Assembly: GCA_029747015.1 (NCBI GenBank)
Contig: JAKOGI010000438.1
Location: 248,001-312,000, forward strand
DNA: 64,000 bases
From: Carnegiea gigantea
Lineage: Eukaryota; Streptophyta; Magnoliopsida; Caryophyllales; Cactaceae
Direction of reading: 5' to 3'
Positions 41,699 to 53,579 of this stretch are shown here, piece after piece. The translations under genes and the position numbers were made by a program. Position 1 is the stretch's first letter. The number at the start of each line of letters is the position of its first letter. The notes under the pieces are model-generated. The model saw only the letters and a list, made by a program, of their open reading frames with translations. It had not been told where the DNA came from and made no database searches.

Positions 41699-43507
41699 TG
41701 TTAGAATATGTTTAAAAGGTCTAATATTCTATGGAAACTATTTTGGGGGAATAGTTTACTGTTTTTATTTTCATATTTTCCCTAAACTTTTCATATTTGC
41801 ATTTTAAAACCCAATCCTTAAAAACTTTCAAAAATTTTAATTTTGTACGTGTGTAATTTTTCTCATAAGTACTACTCGAGGTGTTGAATTCTAAGAATAC
41901 ATGACCACAAGAGGGGGGTGAATTGTGGTGTCCGATTTTCGCCTATTTACTGACAAACAGCCTTAGACCCTGATTGCAGAGACTGTTTCTGAATGACGAA
42001 CAGTCTTGGGCCTTATTTGTAGTGGCTGTTCCCAATTGGTTCAGAAGCGAAAATCAAGTAGATAAAAGCGGAAATAAAGCACACACGATTTTTACGTGGA
42101 AAAAACCTCTAGCCCAACTGAGGTGTGAAAAACCACGACCTACCACGTGTAGGATTTGACCACTTCACTAACGGGCTGAACACGTTACAAAAGTAACACT
42201 TCTTGTTACAACTTGTAACCCACGTAACCTTCTTCTCTAAGACAGGTTACACCACGTCCAAATCTCTCTAGATTGGACACGTCCAAAGTCCACACGACTA
42301 AGGACACACTCACTCACTTTTGATCTGAGATCAAGGATACAAAACACCTTACTGGGGTGCTTCTGACTTAAGCAGATGTAAGGTACAATGAAGTCCTAGT
42401 ATGCCAATAGTTTTGAAAGCTCAATTTTTGCACAATCTTGTCACGGTTTTTTTCTTTTGAAATGTAGCTCCAGAAATCTCAATGTGTTTGTGAAAGAAAC
42501 CGATTTTTCCCTTGTGTATCTCTGCCGAAAGGAGTGAAAAGATTTTCTTATTTAAGCAAGTAAACCCAACGGCTAACTCCTTCAAAAAAGATAGAAAAAT
42601 CTTCTGATTTTAGCAGCTTAGAAGATTTCTTTAGATTTCCAACGGCTAGGAACAAAGAAGATAAGATTCTCCTAAAATATAGAGATTTGATACTCACGGG
42701 ATAAAAACTGATTAGCCACTTAATATAGCCGTGTAATTTAGCCCAAAAAGGATAAAAATCTTGGTTTCAAAATTTGAATCAATCATGGCCTAAAAATAAG
42801 GAATAAAGATTTTTCGGATTTTGAAAAAAAATCTCTAGCAAAAATGGTTTTGCAATCTGCTACATATATATAATAAATAATAATCTTTTTAGGACTTAAC
42901 TAATCAGCCTAGGATTTCATAAAAGGATTCTTAGAGCAGCCAGCCAACCAAAAGAAATTTTTAGGTAAAACGGATGTGGCCGCTGCAGTTTCAGGAACAC
43001 CCTAGGCACCCTGTTTGCAGGGTTGTTTGGAAATGGTGTTCTGAAGCAAATCTCGAAAACCGTTTCAAGAAGTGTTAGATTGAGACTTTCAAGATTGGCA
43101 TATTAACAAGAATCTAAAAGATAAAACCTAAATCAAATCGAGACTTCTTGTTGTAAGAATTAGTCATCTTGTCGAGGATGGATGTGCAACTCCAAACACC
43201 TTGGTCACCTTGATTACTCGGGTGATCTTGTATCGCTGAATGTAGGAACTTGGTCTTTAAGACTTAGTCAGCTGTTGTCGAGATTTGTTGTGTGCTGATC
43301 TTTGTGTCACTGAAGTTTGGAACCTGTTCTTAAAACTTGTTCTCAACATTTAGTAGACAGATCAGGTAAGTAGGATCAATACAAACAACTGTGTAGGACC
43401 TGTTTGGAGAGCTTGTTTGGAACAACATTACTCAAGCAAGTATGCTACACTTGGATTTGTTATTATCAAAACTTTATACAGTTAGTTCAACACGAGGTCC
43501 TCTTTCA
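41699..43507 (+). mobile_element. Copia-type LTR, about 1.8 kb
   Basis: It starts tgttagaatatg and ends ctctttca two bases before a methionine-tRNA primer-binding site, so its right end is certain. The left end is inferred from the common TGTTAGAATA start. It contains the aggggggtgaattg motif often seen in long SIRE/Maximus-type LTRs. No gag, pol or second LTR follows, so only this end of the element remains. The clade is inferred. Confidence 0.7.
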
Positions 43508-43509
43508 AT

Positions 43510-43523
43510 TGGTATCAGAGCCA
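43510..43523 (+). other. Initiator-tRNA(Met) primer-binding site
   Basis: tggtatcagagcca, the standard Ty1/copia primer-binding site, lies two bases after the LTR end. Confidence 0.95.
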
Positions 43524-45714
43524 TCTGACCAAAAATAATTAAAATAATTAAGCTAATTAATGATCAATTCAGCTAATTAATTGTATTTAATGCTTGAATC
43601 ATCACCTGCTTACCCTACTCCTAATTATTCACATATTGTTAGCCTTAATTAAACTATATCACTGATATAGTTTTAGAATTAAAAATCGAATTAGCAAAAA
43701 TTAAGACTAAGGGCAAGGAAATTAAGAATCAATTGTCTGTAATCCATCTTTCTTTAGTGACTGAAACTAGATATAGTGGAAAATCTACTTTAAGTATTAG
43801 TACTCTATTTCAGCATAAATATCTTTTGCAGACCCCAAAAAACAATAATCTATTTCCTTTGCATGATATCTAATACTATATATAAATAAAATGTTGAGTT
43901 GACTCTTTTCCCCTTAATTTTCGGAGAAAGAATAATTCTCCATCGTTGATCATAATTAGTCAAAATATCCTATCCATCTAAAATATTTCGCTGACTATTA
44001 AGAAATTTTGGGATTTAAATAATTTGAACAACAACAGTTAACTACAACTAATCAGTTACCCACATTATTGGCCAAAAAGCCAAAAAAACCAGTTATGCAC
44101 ATCTCCTCAACTTTCTTTCACGTTTTCTAAGATTGTGGTCATTTCTAGAACCTCCCCTCCCACAATTTGTAACGTACTAATTTTCCCTCCCAAGTCTCCC
44201 TTCTCTCACAAACTACCATCTAATTAAAAACTCTCTCCCTACTTATTTCAGAACGTCTCTCTCTAAAACATATCTCTCTTTCTCTCTCTTTCCATTGCTC
44301 TGGTGCCTTCTTTGCATCAAATGGAAACACTAAACACCACCTACCTTCCATTGCAAAGGTGAGAGTTCTATAATGTATTTGAATTATGAAGCTCTGATAT
44401 TTTTTTCCTATAGAATTAGGTTTACCCTTTCTAATTTAATTCCTGATTTTGCACAAACTTAGTAGTTAAAGTAGGAATGAAAGGAAAATCAGGATTTATT
44501 AGTGCCGCTATATAATTGCATTCTGGTGAGTGAAACTTTATACCAAAAATGTCTATCTGCAGTATGAATGAGCCACTCTGCATTATACGGTACCCTCCCT
44601 AAAATATATTCGACTATCAGAACAAATAAACAACATAAGGTGCAGATTGCAATAAGAATGAGAGAATTACATTTTGTATACTAAAAAACCCTTTTGGAGG
44701 GTTGCGGGAGGAGCATCTTAAAAATCTGAAAAAAATTTGAAAAGACGAGAATAACAAATACCCAGTTTAGGAAGAAGCAAAATTAAGATGGGTTGAGGCG
44801 TTGAGTAGGAAAAAGAATAACTTACCCTATTCAAATAAAATACAGCGAGCGGAGAATAGATCTGATGAGGAAAATTCAAACTTGTAACAATTTGATTCTA
44901 GGAAGGCCTAGATCACAAAGCCCTGAAATTTAAGTAACCCCCTGTCACAATACCAATCAAAATCAACACTTTATTAATCAATTCATAAATTAATACCCCA
45001 AATTGACATGGGCAGATTAAAGACTCTTAGATCAGTGATAAAGACCTCCTTGGAATCATGATGCAGAGAATAGAGAGGCGAAATGGGAAAAGTCGGTTAC
45101 CCTTTCTTCCCCTTGTTATCTAGAAATGTAATGCATACAAAAGAGAGAGAGAGAAGAGAAAAGAGAAAAGAGAGAGAACATGGAGAAAAGAAGCAACAAA
45201 AATTGTGAAATTATTGACACCCAAACTAATTAATCTTGTGAGATGTTAGCAGAGTTGGTGGGGGTTCAGGTAGGAGAGAAGGAATGAAGGATGAGCTATT
45301 TTTTAGAGGGCCTGTATACTCAAAAGACTGTCATAGTTACATGTGCAACATGGGAAAAAAAGAAGGCTATCATAATTCAGCCCAACTGTCCTTTTTTTAA
45401 AATATTTTAAAATCTTTACTTATGTTCACTGTGTCATTACTAATATTTGTTCTATATGTTTTTGGACTCTTAATTTGCTTCTTTCAGTCTATTAATGTGC
45501 TCACATTAGAGGAAGACATGTTTTGACAAAATGGTTATCATCCTTTTCTTAATTTATGTATTTACATCTATCCCTCTCCCTTTCCCTCTCGATTTAGACT
45601 ACATTAAACATGAATATCAACACAATGGTCTTAAATCAATAAAAAAATCAATGCAATTATTTTATTATGTAGTCTTTAGTGGCTTGCACACATTGCATGT
45701 AAATCAATACTAGA
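43524..45714. other. Unassigned; possible isolated gene leader near 44100-44360
   Basis: No copia coding sequence follows the primer-binding site. At 44150-44320 there is a CT-rich stretch typical of plant 5' leaders, then ATG at 44321 with a 13-codon open stretch (METLNTTYLPLQ...) that meets a GT donor-like site (GGTGAGAG). It could be a stranded first exon, but no family can be named. GA-rich sequence lies at 45140-45180. The rest has no supported feature. Confidence 0.3.
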
Positions 45715-46760
45715 ATATGACATGTTCTTTTTTTTAGATTGGAACATCAAACCAACATCTATGTATTTGAATTTCTCTATAGTAATTATTTTGATAGAAC
45801 TAGATCACTCAAAGAAGAATCTTTGCATATATCTAGCTTCAAAAATGAGAATATTTGACCAACGTGTAGCTAGAATAGTTACACACTTTCAAAATAAAAC
45901 AAATAATTTAAATATATTGCAAATTAGAATAAATATATTTACTAAAAATAAGGGCGCTATAAAAATTAAAATTCTAATTTTTAATAATAAAAATAATAAT
46001 ACAAAAAAGATAAACATTTATGCAATAAATACATCATATAAGGAAAGAATAAATAGAAGGATATGACGCATTCTTTTTTTCCGGGTTGGAACATCCGATC
46101 AATATCTATGTAGGTGAACTTCTCTATTGTAATTATTTAGATGGAACTAGGCCACTCAAATAAAAATATTTATGCATACATAGCTTTAAAAATAAGATTA
46201 TTTAAACAACGTATAGCTAGAATAGTTACACACTTTCAAAATTAAACAAAAATATTGTAACTTAAATATATTGAAAATTAGAATATAGATATTTACAAAG
46301 AAAACAAGAGCCCCATAAAAACCGAAATTTTAATTTTTAATAATAAAAATAATGATACAAAAAAGATAAATATTTATGCAATAAATACATCACATAGGAA
46401 AGAATAAAGATGTGACACGCTCTTTTTTGGGTTGGAACATCCAACCAATATCTATGTAGGTGAATTTCTCTATAACAATTATTTAGATGGAACGAGATCA
46501 CTCAAAGAAAAATCTTTACATATACCTAGCTTTAAAAATACAATTATTTAAATAACATATGGCTAGAATGGCAACACACTCAAAATTAAACAAAAACATT
46601 GTAATTTAAATATATTGGAAATTAGAATATAGATATTTACCACAAAAAATAAGAGAACTATACAAACCAAAATTTTAATTTTTAATAAAATAACAATAAT
46701 ACAAAAAAGATAAACGTTTATGCAATAAAGACATGAAATAAGGAAAGAATAAATAGAAAG
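45715..46760 (+). repeat. Tandem array of three ~349-bp units
   Basis: Units 45715-46060, 46061-46409 and 46410-46760 each run from a tgac...ttcttttttt...ggttggaacatcc start, through aatttctctat...tagatggaac...atcactcaaa, to an ataaggaaagaataaa end. They are diverged by scattered substitutions. The open frame 45722-46066 covers one unit and is not conserved in the others. The origin is unknown; it resembles a short satellite array. Confidence 0.9.
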
Positions 46761-47403
46761 ATATACAATTGTCTTCCACTACTAGCCATCATCTCAACCG
46801 CTAGGGTCATTTACGTCAATATTTTGAGTCTTCTGTGGATATCTACTTTGTTGCTGTGGAATTATCATTTTCCGAAAAATAGTATAGTTAAATGATCATA
46901 TGGAACTCTACAATACAATTACCTTTGCCTCTTTGTATTTTCCAACCACACAGTGAAATTGCTCATGTGCTTCTAGGGACAACACTCTTGAGACAACACT
47001 CTTTAGGCAACAACATTTACTTTCCCTTTGCGAATGCCTTGATAATAGGGTTCTGATTTTGAAGTACAACCAATACAACAATTAAGAGATAGGTTAATGT
47101 CACAATTACATCTCATATTCAATTTTCCTTCGTAATACAAAATTGTGTTGTTAACTTTTGTGGAACGGTGCGTTTTAATTAATATACCTCTGTCCGAAGG
47201 TAAAAATATAAAAACTTATGATAGCATAAGACATAAGGGCATATTGATTAATATGTGTGAATTTGATTATTATTTTACACTTGAATATTCTGATGTTTAA
47301 AAACATATTATCAGTAATGACTTTTGGTGCAGCAATAACCTATATTACAAGGTGATAAGGTGGCCTGCAAAAGTTGGTGATTCATTAACTAAGATGATTC
47401 CCC
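46761..47403. other. No gene seen
   Basis: AT-rich spacer between the tandem array and the pyruvate decarboxylase fragment, with nothing supported in it. Confidence 0.45.
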
Positions 47404-47713
47404 TCTGTAGTCATTGAATGTCGGCCCCATAAATAGATATGCATATGCTGATTCCATAATTTCAGCACAAAAAGTAGTGCTCACTGTTCCCCTATAAGTC
47501 CTAATGAAGTAAGGATGTTGCTCTGGGACTAGCCCTTTATCAGAAGGCACTACTACTAGTACATAGCCACTAACGTTGGCTAATTCAACAAAATTTTTAG
47601 AAGCCTTAACTACTGTAGCTTTGGTCCGCCCTACCATGACGACCTTCATTGCTTTGTTTATAAACTCAACTGCAGCATCCGCTACAGCCACTAGCCCCTT
47701 TGGGTTACTCAAC
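47404..47713 (-). pseudogene. Pyruvate decarboxylase, single-exon fragment
   Basis: The minus strand encodes about 103 residues of the central domain of plant pyruvate decarboxylase (LSNPKGLVAVADAAVEFINKA, SGYVLVVVPSDKGLVPEQHP, FCAEIMESAYAYLFMGPTFND). The enzyme turns pyruvate into acetaldehyde in the cytosol during low oxygen. The match begins right after an intron-like acceptor (AG at 47715-47714) and stops at NDY. A stop follows at 47389-47391. No neighbouring exons are present, so it is a lone exon and not a working gene. Substitutions at normally conserved positions (TYRG, MVGRTK) suggest relaxed constraint. It could be a fragment captured by the adjacent Helitron or a leftover of a deleted gene. 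Confidence 0.85.
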
Positions 47714-48899
47714 CTATACAATCAAAAAAAAAAACACAAAATAAATGATATATCATTGTCATATCATCATTTCCTGCTATGAGAAACAGAGGGAAGTCAG
47801 TCCAGATACATTGTATTTTAATTATTATTATACTAAGGCAGGTGGTAATTTCATAAACAAATTAGTTCCCACCTAAAAGCGACTAACAATATGTTTGTTT
47901 ATGATGTCAGTTATGATTTTTCCATTTCGTTTTATTTTCATGTTCCCCACTCATGTTCCCCACTCCCTTTGGTTTATTGTTTTAAACAACCAAAGATTTC
48001 TTTGTTGATTCCTAACTTTAAGTTGTTTTAAAGGATATTAGTTGTGTATCACTCAGTATTGGGGGAAAATTACTTAGTTGATTGTGATCATGCACAAAAA
48101 ATGTTGTATCTTTTACTGCCTACATGATTTATTTATTTTTGCAATAAAAATGACAACATACAAGCACTATAATGACAAACAAAATCTAATAAAAAATGCA
48201 CGTGTAAAACTATTCTACAAATGGATATCAAAAATAGCGATACCTCACGCATATAAATCTTCAATTTGTGTCTATTTAGTTAGTCCAATATGGTATTAAA
48301 ATATCATCAACTATAATATTCTATGACATTAAGACAGAATGCTATTAATTGAAGAGTTTAATTAACTCTCATTAGAATTAGAAATGAGAATGCATATACT
48401 TTCACTAATTATTATAATTAATTACAAGAATAACTAAAGATCTATTATCTACTCTTTACATTTTTTCTCCATGTAAAACAAATTGCATAAAGTGCCTCTA
48501 GATGTGTCAGTAGTGACGATAAAAACAAGCATTAAATGTAATTTCAATACTACTTACAACAATTCAGACTAACTGCAGACAATAGTTATAATAAAACAAT
48601 ACAACACACCTTACTCAGATTACACATCTTATTTGCATTTATTAAGATTTTATGATCACACAACCTAATGAAAGATATTTCAAAACTGTCAATTATACAA
48701 TCATTTAATATTACCCAATGTCCAATACTTACAACTCTGTTATACATAATAAATATATACATAAATAAATAAAAATTCAACAAACAATAACAAAGAAAAC
48801 ATCCTCCATCCCTATATGTGTCAATATGCACAACAAAATACAGACATACTAATTCAATTCAATAATAACGTATGTATTATTTCATATATATGTCGACCC
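47714..48899. other. No gene seen
   Basis: AT-rich sequence between the pyruvate decarboxylase fragment and the first readable Helitron coding sequence. It may hold the Helitron 5' end, but no TC-type terminus could be placed. Confidence 0.4.
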
Positions 48900-51890
48900 C
48901 TAGAACAATATGATCCCAGACTCCACAGGAAGGTAGTTGAGGTACAACCAAGTTCGCCTTAATGCTAGATGGAGGTTGTTCACAATGACATGTAGAGATG
49001 TCAATCATCCTATGTATATTATTCAACGTCAGCAATATCAAGAACAAGCCAGATTGTTGAACTTCAATTTGTCACGATCGGAAAGGAACACATATGTGAA
49101 AACAGTCACATAACGGTGGACATTCACTGGAACCATGGCTATTTGCATTCACTGTAATGCGACGATGTGGTATGAAAAAAAGGTGTGCAGTGGTAGAAAG
49201 CATGAACCTCGCTTTAGGCTATGTTGCCACTTTGGTCAAGTTAGATTGACTTCTTTACCTGTACCCCTGCCTCTTCTTAATTTATTGTTCCATGATAGAA
49301 TTTTCATGGAGAATATCTGTATTTATAACTTCATGTTGTCTTTTACTTCGATGGGAGCAACTATTGATTACTTTGTTATGGATGGTTATGGACCATACAC
49401 ATTTCATATAAGTGGAGCAAACTATCATCATATTGGGTCCTTAATGCCACATGAAGGCCATGGATCGAGATTTTTACAACTTTATATTTGTGACACGCAG
49501 TATGATTCTCGTAATAGAATTAATGCTTTTAGGAGGGAAAGCAATTTAAATGGGTCAATTCATCCACCATGGTGAACTTGCAGCAAATGTTGAATACTTA
49601 TAATTCATATGTACAAGTATTTCACTAGGCAAGAGACATTATCAACACTGATAATATTCATGATATGCACATTCGCACCATCACTGCAAGGTCGAGGGCC
49701 AATATATACGACCAATTGCTGATGAAGTTGCCGCTCTTATTGTTGGAGGTGAAGGTTTAAAGGCTGTTGGTACTGATGTAATATTAAAAACAATTATCGA
49801 CAATATAAGATGAATATATGGGAATCATCCTTCTTACATAACCCTCCAATATCTGCTCTTATTTTCCTTTGAAACAGATGGATGGGTCTGCGACATTCCT
49901 TTAGCTAAAGGGTCAACTAGTTAGTGTGAAGGTGTTCCATTACTCCAATATTATGCATTTAGAATATAGTTTAGGGTTAACGAGGTAAACATTTTGCTTC
50001 GCATTTAGAATATAGTTTAGGGTTAACGAAGTAAATATTTTGCTTCAAGGAGGGAAATTGTTTCTTCAATTTATAGTTGATTGTTACACTGTCATTAAGC
50101 ATGAACGTCCTGTTATAGGATCACCAAAACATTTTGTGCATAGAACTTTATACTGGTTTAGAAGATGCTAACACTGTTGACGAATCCAATGCCAGCACTA
50201 TTGGTCAAAGGTGCATTCTATCTTTCTCTTTTACTGGAGGTCTGCGTCACATGAAAAGACACTTATTTGATGCAATGACAATATGTGCACATATTGGGTA
50301 CCCAAATTTCTTCATCACATTTACGTGTAACCCAAATTGCCTGAAACACGAGAAGCACTCGAACAACAATGGAGACAATATATGAATGATAGGCCAGATA
50401 TATTAGGCCGTATCTTTCGATTAAGGCTTTAGGAGTTAATGCGAGATTTCAAGGAGAAAACCTTCTTTGGCACCATTATTGCAGGTCTGTTTGCATGTTT
50501 GCAACATTGTAACCATAACTATATTAATCGAGAAATAATTTTTTTTAGTATGCTCTTATGAGTTTGGGTGCCTTGATGGGTTGAAGATCCGCTTGCATAT
50601 GAAACTATTACAAAGCAATGATACGCAGGCCATGTGGCGTGCTTAATCCTTATCTTCCCTATATGGATGGATTAATGTGCACTAAGCACTACCTTAAGGC
50701 CTTTACTAACAACACAACTATTAAAGAAAATGGGTTTGTTAGATATCGGCGTAGAGATGATGGCAGAATGATTACTATTAATGGCAACCAGAATGATAAT
50801 AAGTGGGTTGTTCCATATTAACAGTGATTTGTGGGTAAAGTATGATGCATGCATAAATGTTGAGCCTTGTGCACAAAAGAAGGTTATTAAATACCTTCAT
50901 AAGTATATGCATAAAGGTCCTGATCGAGCTACATTTGTCATAGAGGAAAATGATCAACCTAACGGAGAAGGAGGCCAACATCAACATACAGACGTGGATG
51001 AGATTACGCATTACCTAGGTGGTAGATACGTATCCTCTATAGATGCAATATGGCGAATATATGAGTTTGAAATAACACACCGGTATCCATCTATTGAAAT
51101 GCTACCGTATCATTTATCAGGGCAGCATAACATTGTTTTGAAAAAAGATGTTGACTTGGATGATGTTCTCGATATGATGAGACAACGAATTAGTATGCTC
51201 ATAGCATGGTTTCAAGTCAATGCGGAACACCTAGAAGCAAAGCAATACACATATGCTGAATTCCCGATGTATTTTGTTTGGAATAAGAGTGTCAAAAAGT
51301 GGACCAGACGTCAATAGTAGGCATGTATCTGAAGACTTGGATTTGCAAATCCTAACTTGGGAGAGTGATATTACTTGAGAATGTTGCTTACTATTGTTTG
51401 TGGGGGCACATCTTTTGATGATTTGAGAACAGTTCATGGCACATTGTATCCTAAATTTCGTGAAGCTTACTGTGCAAGGGGATTAGTAAGTGATAATAGT
51501 GAATGGGTTGATGTTCTTACAGAAGCAGCGACATGGGCTACTGGGGTGCAATTACGGAGTATGTTTTGCCCCATGCTTATGTACAATGAGATTGCACAAC
51601 CTGACATGCTATGGGAAGGTCACTGGCAAGACTTGAATGATGACTTGGAACAAAGATTACAATGCAAACATTGGGATGATGACTTGCATTTAAGCATTAA
51701 ACAAAGGAAAAGTCTTGGTTTATGGAAATTGCAGGTTATTCTAAATAGAAATGGCCATTTCCCAAAAGACTTCGCTCTTATGCTATTGCCCTCTTTTGAT
51801 TTTATACAACAGCTTAGAAATTGGTTAATTAGGGAGCAACTAGATTGTGCCATTGACAAAGAAGCTGCTACTTTAAATTTGTTGCTTCCT
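48900..51890 (+). pseudogene. Helitron Rep-like N-terminal region (Helitron_like_N)
   Basis: Broken frames carry the plant Helitron replicase region. A cysteine-rich start (49135-49240, FRLCCHFGQVRL) is followed by FTSMGATIDYFVMDGYGPYTFHI (49335-49410) and SFTGGLRHMKRHLFDAMTIC with the FFITFTCNPNC motif (50215-50340). Next come KWVVPY (50803), KVIKYLHKYMHKGPD and HYLGGRYVSSIDAIWRIYEFE (50880-51075), then the FVWNKSVKKWTRR end (51270-51315) and its following region to 51640. The two-histidine HUH motif expected after 50480 is not readable. Stops and frameshifts are frequent. In life the protein nicks and transfers one strand for rolling-circle transposition. Confidence 0.9.
49955..50046 (+). 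repeat. 46-bp tandem duplication in the Helitron Rep remnant
   Basis: Two copies of the unit starting gcatttagaatatagtttag (49955 and 50001), nearly identical, so the duplication is fairly recent. Confidence 0.95.
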
Positions 51891-53317
51891 ACATTAAACT
51901 TCTACCAGTTTGAGGTGTTTCAAAATATTATTACTGCAGGCGATTCCAATGAAGGAGGATCTGGCAATGGCAGAATAGGCACGACCCATGTTTGAAAAGC
52001 TATTATTACTAACTTCGTTTAAAAGAAAAATTTATTCTATCAGTCACGTCGTCTAGAATAGCAGTGTTATTATTACCCTTAGGGAAAACTGCTCGCTCAA
52101 CGTTGGACACATCATATTGCTTCTTTTTTAAGCATTCAAAGTTGGTTGAGTTGATCCGCCAAATAGCATTGATAATATGGGATGAGGCATTAATAATGCA
52201 CCATCACGTTTTTGAGATAGAAAAATCGTACATTTAAGGATATATGTGGCAATCAACATCAACCATTTGGTGGAAAATTGTTTGTGCTTGGTGGCAATTT
52301 CAGGCAAATACTTCCTACTGTCAAACTATACAGAAGAGTAGACATAGTTGTGACATCAATTTCTTGATTCTATTTCTGGCCTTATTGTACAGTCATGCAT
52401 TTAACAATCAACATGCCACTTAGGGATCCAAACTTATGCCACGATGAATATGAGCAGTTGCAACATTCTGCAGAGTGAATCTTGACTATTGGTAATGGAA
52501 CATTGGAAGGTATACAATTACAAGAAGGAACCGAAGCGAACTGGATGCAAATCCCTTATGAGTTTCGTATACCAAATGACAATCATGGTTTGGACAATAT
52601 AATATCATAAATTTACCCTAAATTATCTACTAGATACAATGATGGTTCTTACATACAGAAACATTGCATACTTGCTATTACAAGTAATGATGTTGATCAA
52701 TTGAACTCCCAAATTTTAGGAATGCTTTCTGGAAGTTGTCACACATACTTGAGTTCAAATACATCTCGGGAGCATAGCAAACATCCCGACATCGATGACG
52801 TTCACCCACCGAAAATATTACATGGATTAACTTTCTTAGGCTTGCCCAACCATGAAATTCAATTAAAAATAGGTGCACCTATGGCGTTGCTGACGAATCT
52901 TGATCCACATTTGAGGTTGCGTAATGCGACACGCTTGATTGTTGAATGTCTTGTGGGTAAGGTTTTGAAGCAAGGATTATTACTGGTCGCAATATTGGGC
53001 AGAAAGTGATTGTTCCACGTATTGACTTAACATAATCTACAGATGACATGCCATTTGCATTAAAAAGACGTCAATTCCAAATTAAATTGGCATTCGTAGT
53101 GACAATTAACGAAAGTCAAGGTCAAGCACTCAGGCATGTTGGGGGTTTACCTTTCAAACCAGTTTTCTCATATAGACAACTCTATGTTGTAGTTTCCCGT
53201 GTTGCATCCCTATTTAGGTTAAAATTTTTTATTTGCGATAAGAGTGATATCCCTAATAATGTCACCAAGAATGTTGCATATAGAGAAATTTTCAATGAGG
53301 TACCTCATCATGATTAA
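51891..53317 (+). pseudogene. Helitron PIF1-like helicase region
   Basis: It follows the Rep region in the same direction, as in autonomous plant Helitrons. Readable parts: LNFYQFEVFQNII (about 51895); a corrupted Walker A at 51960-51990 (GRIGTTHV); Walker B IIWDEA near 52170; and the C-terminal helicase part at 53048-53230 (PFALKRRQFQIKLAFVVTINESQGQ, RQLYVVVSRVASL). Frames are broken many times, so there is no active helicase. Confidence 0.9.
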
Positions 53318-53480
53318 TGTGGGTTTATATTTTAAATTTATCGTTTTACCTAGTGCATACCTTATGTATGAACAATGTTGTATGGATTATGAAGTACATA
53401 AGTTTTCCATTTTTCTATTCTTTTTTTTTTTCCTTAGCTCATTAGTGAGGATACCTTTCTTTATCGTTTTAATTAGGGGA

Positions 53481-53518
53481 TAACTCGCTTTAGGTTATGG
53501 TGCCACTTTGGTCAAGTT
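53481..53518 (+). repeat. Dispersed copy of a Helitron Rep segment
   Basis: About 38 bp here (ctcgctttaggttatg...ggtcaagtta) repeat the segment at 49207-49243 inside the Rep remnant. They lie between the helicase and RPA-like regions. Confidence 0.75.
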
Positions 53519-53579
53519 AATAGGCATATTTTGTCGATTATTAGACTGACGTTTTCCACTTGATTATGTACCATCATAG

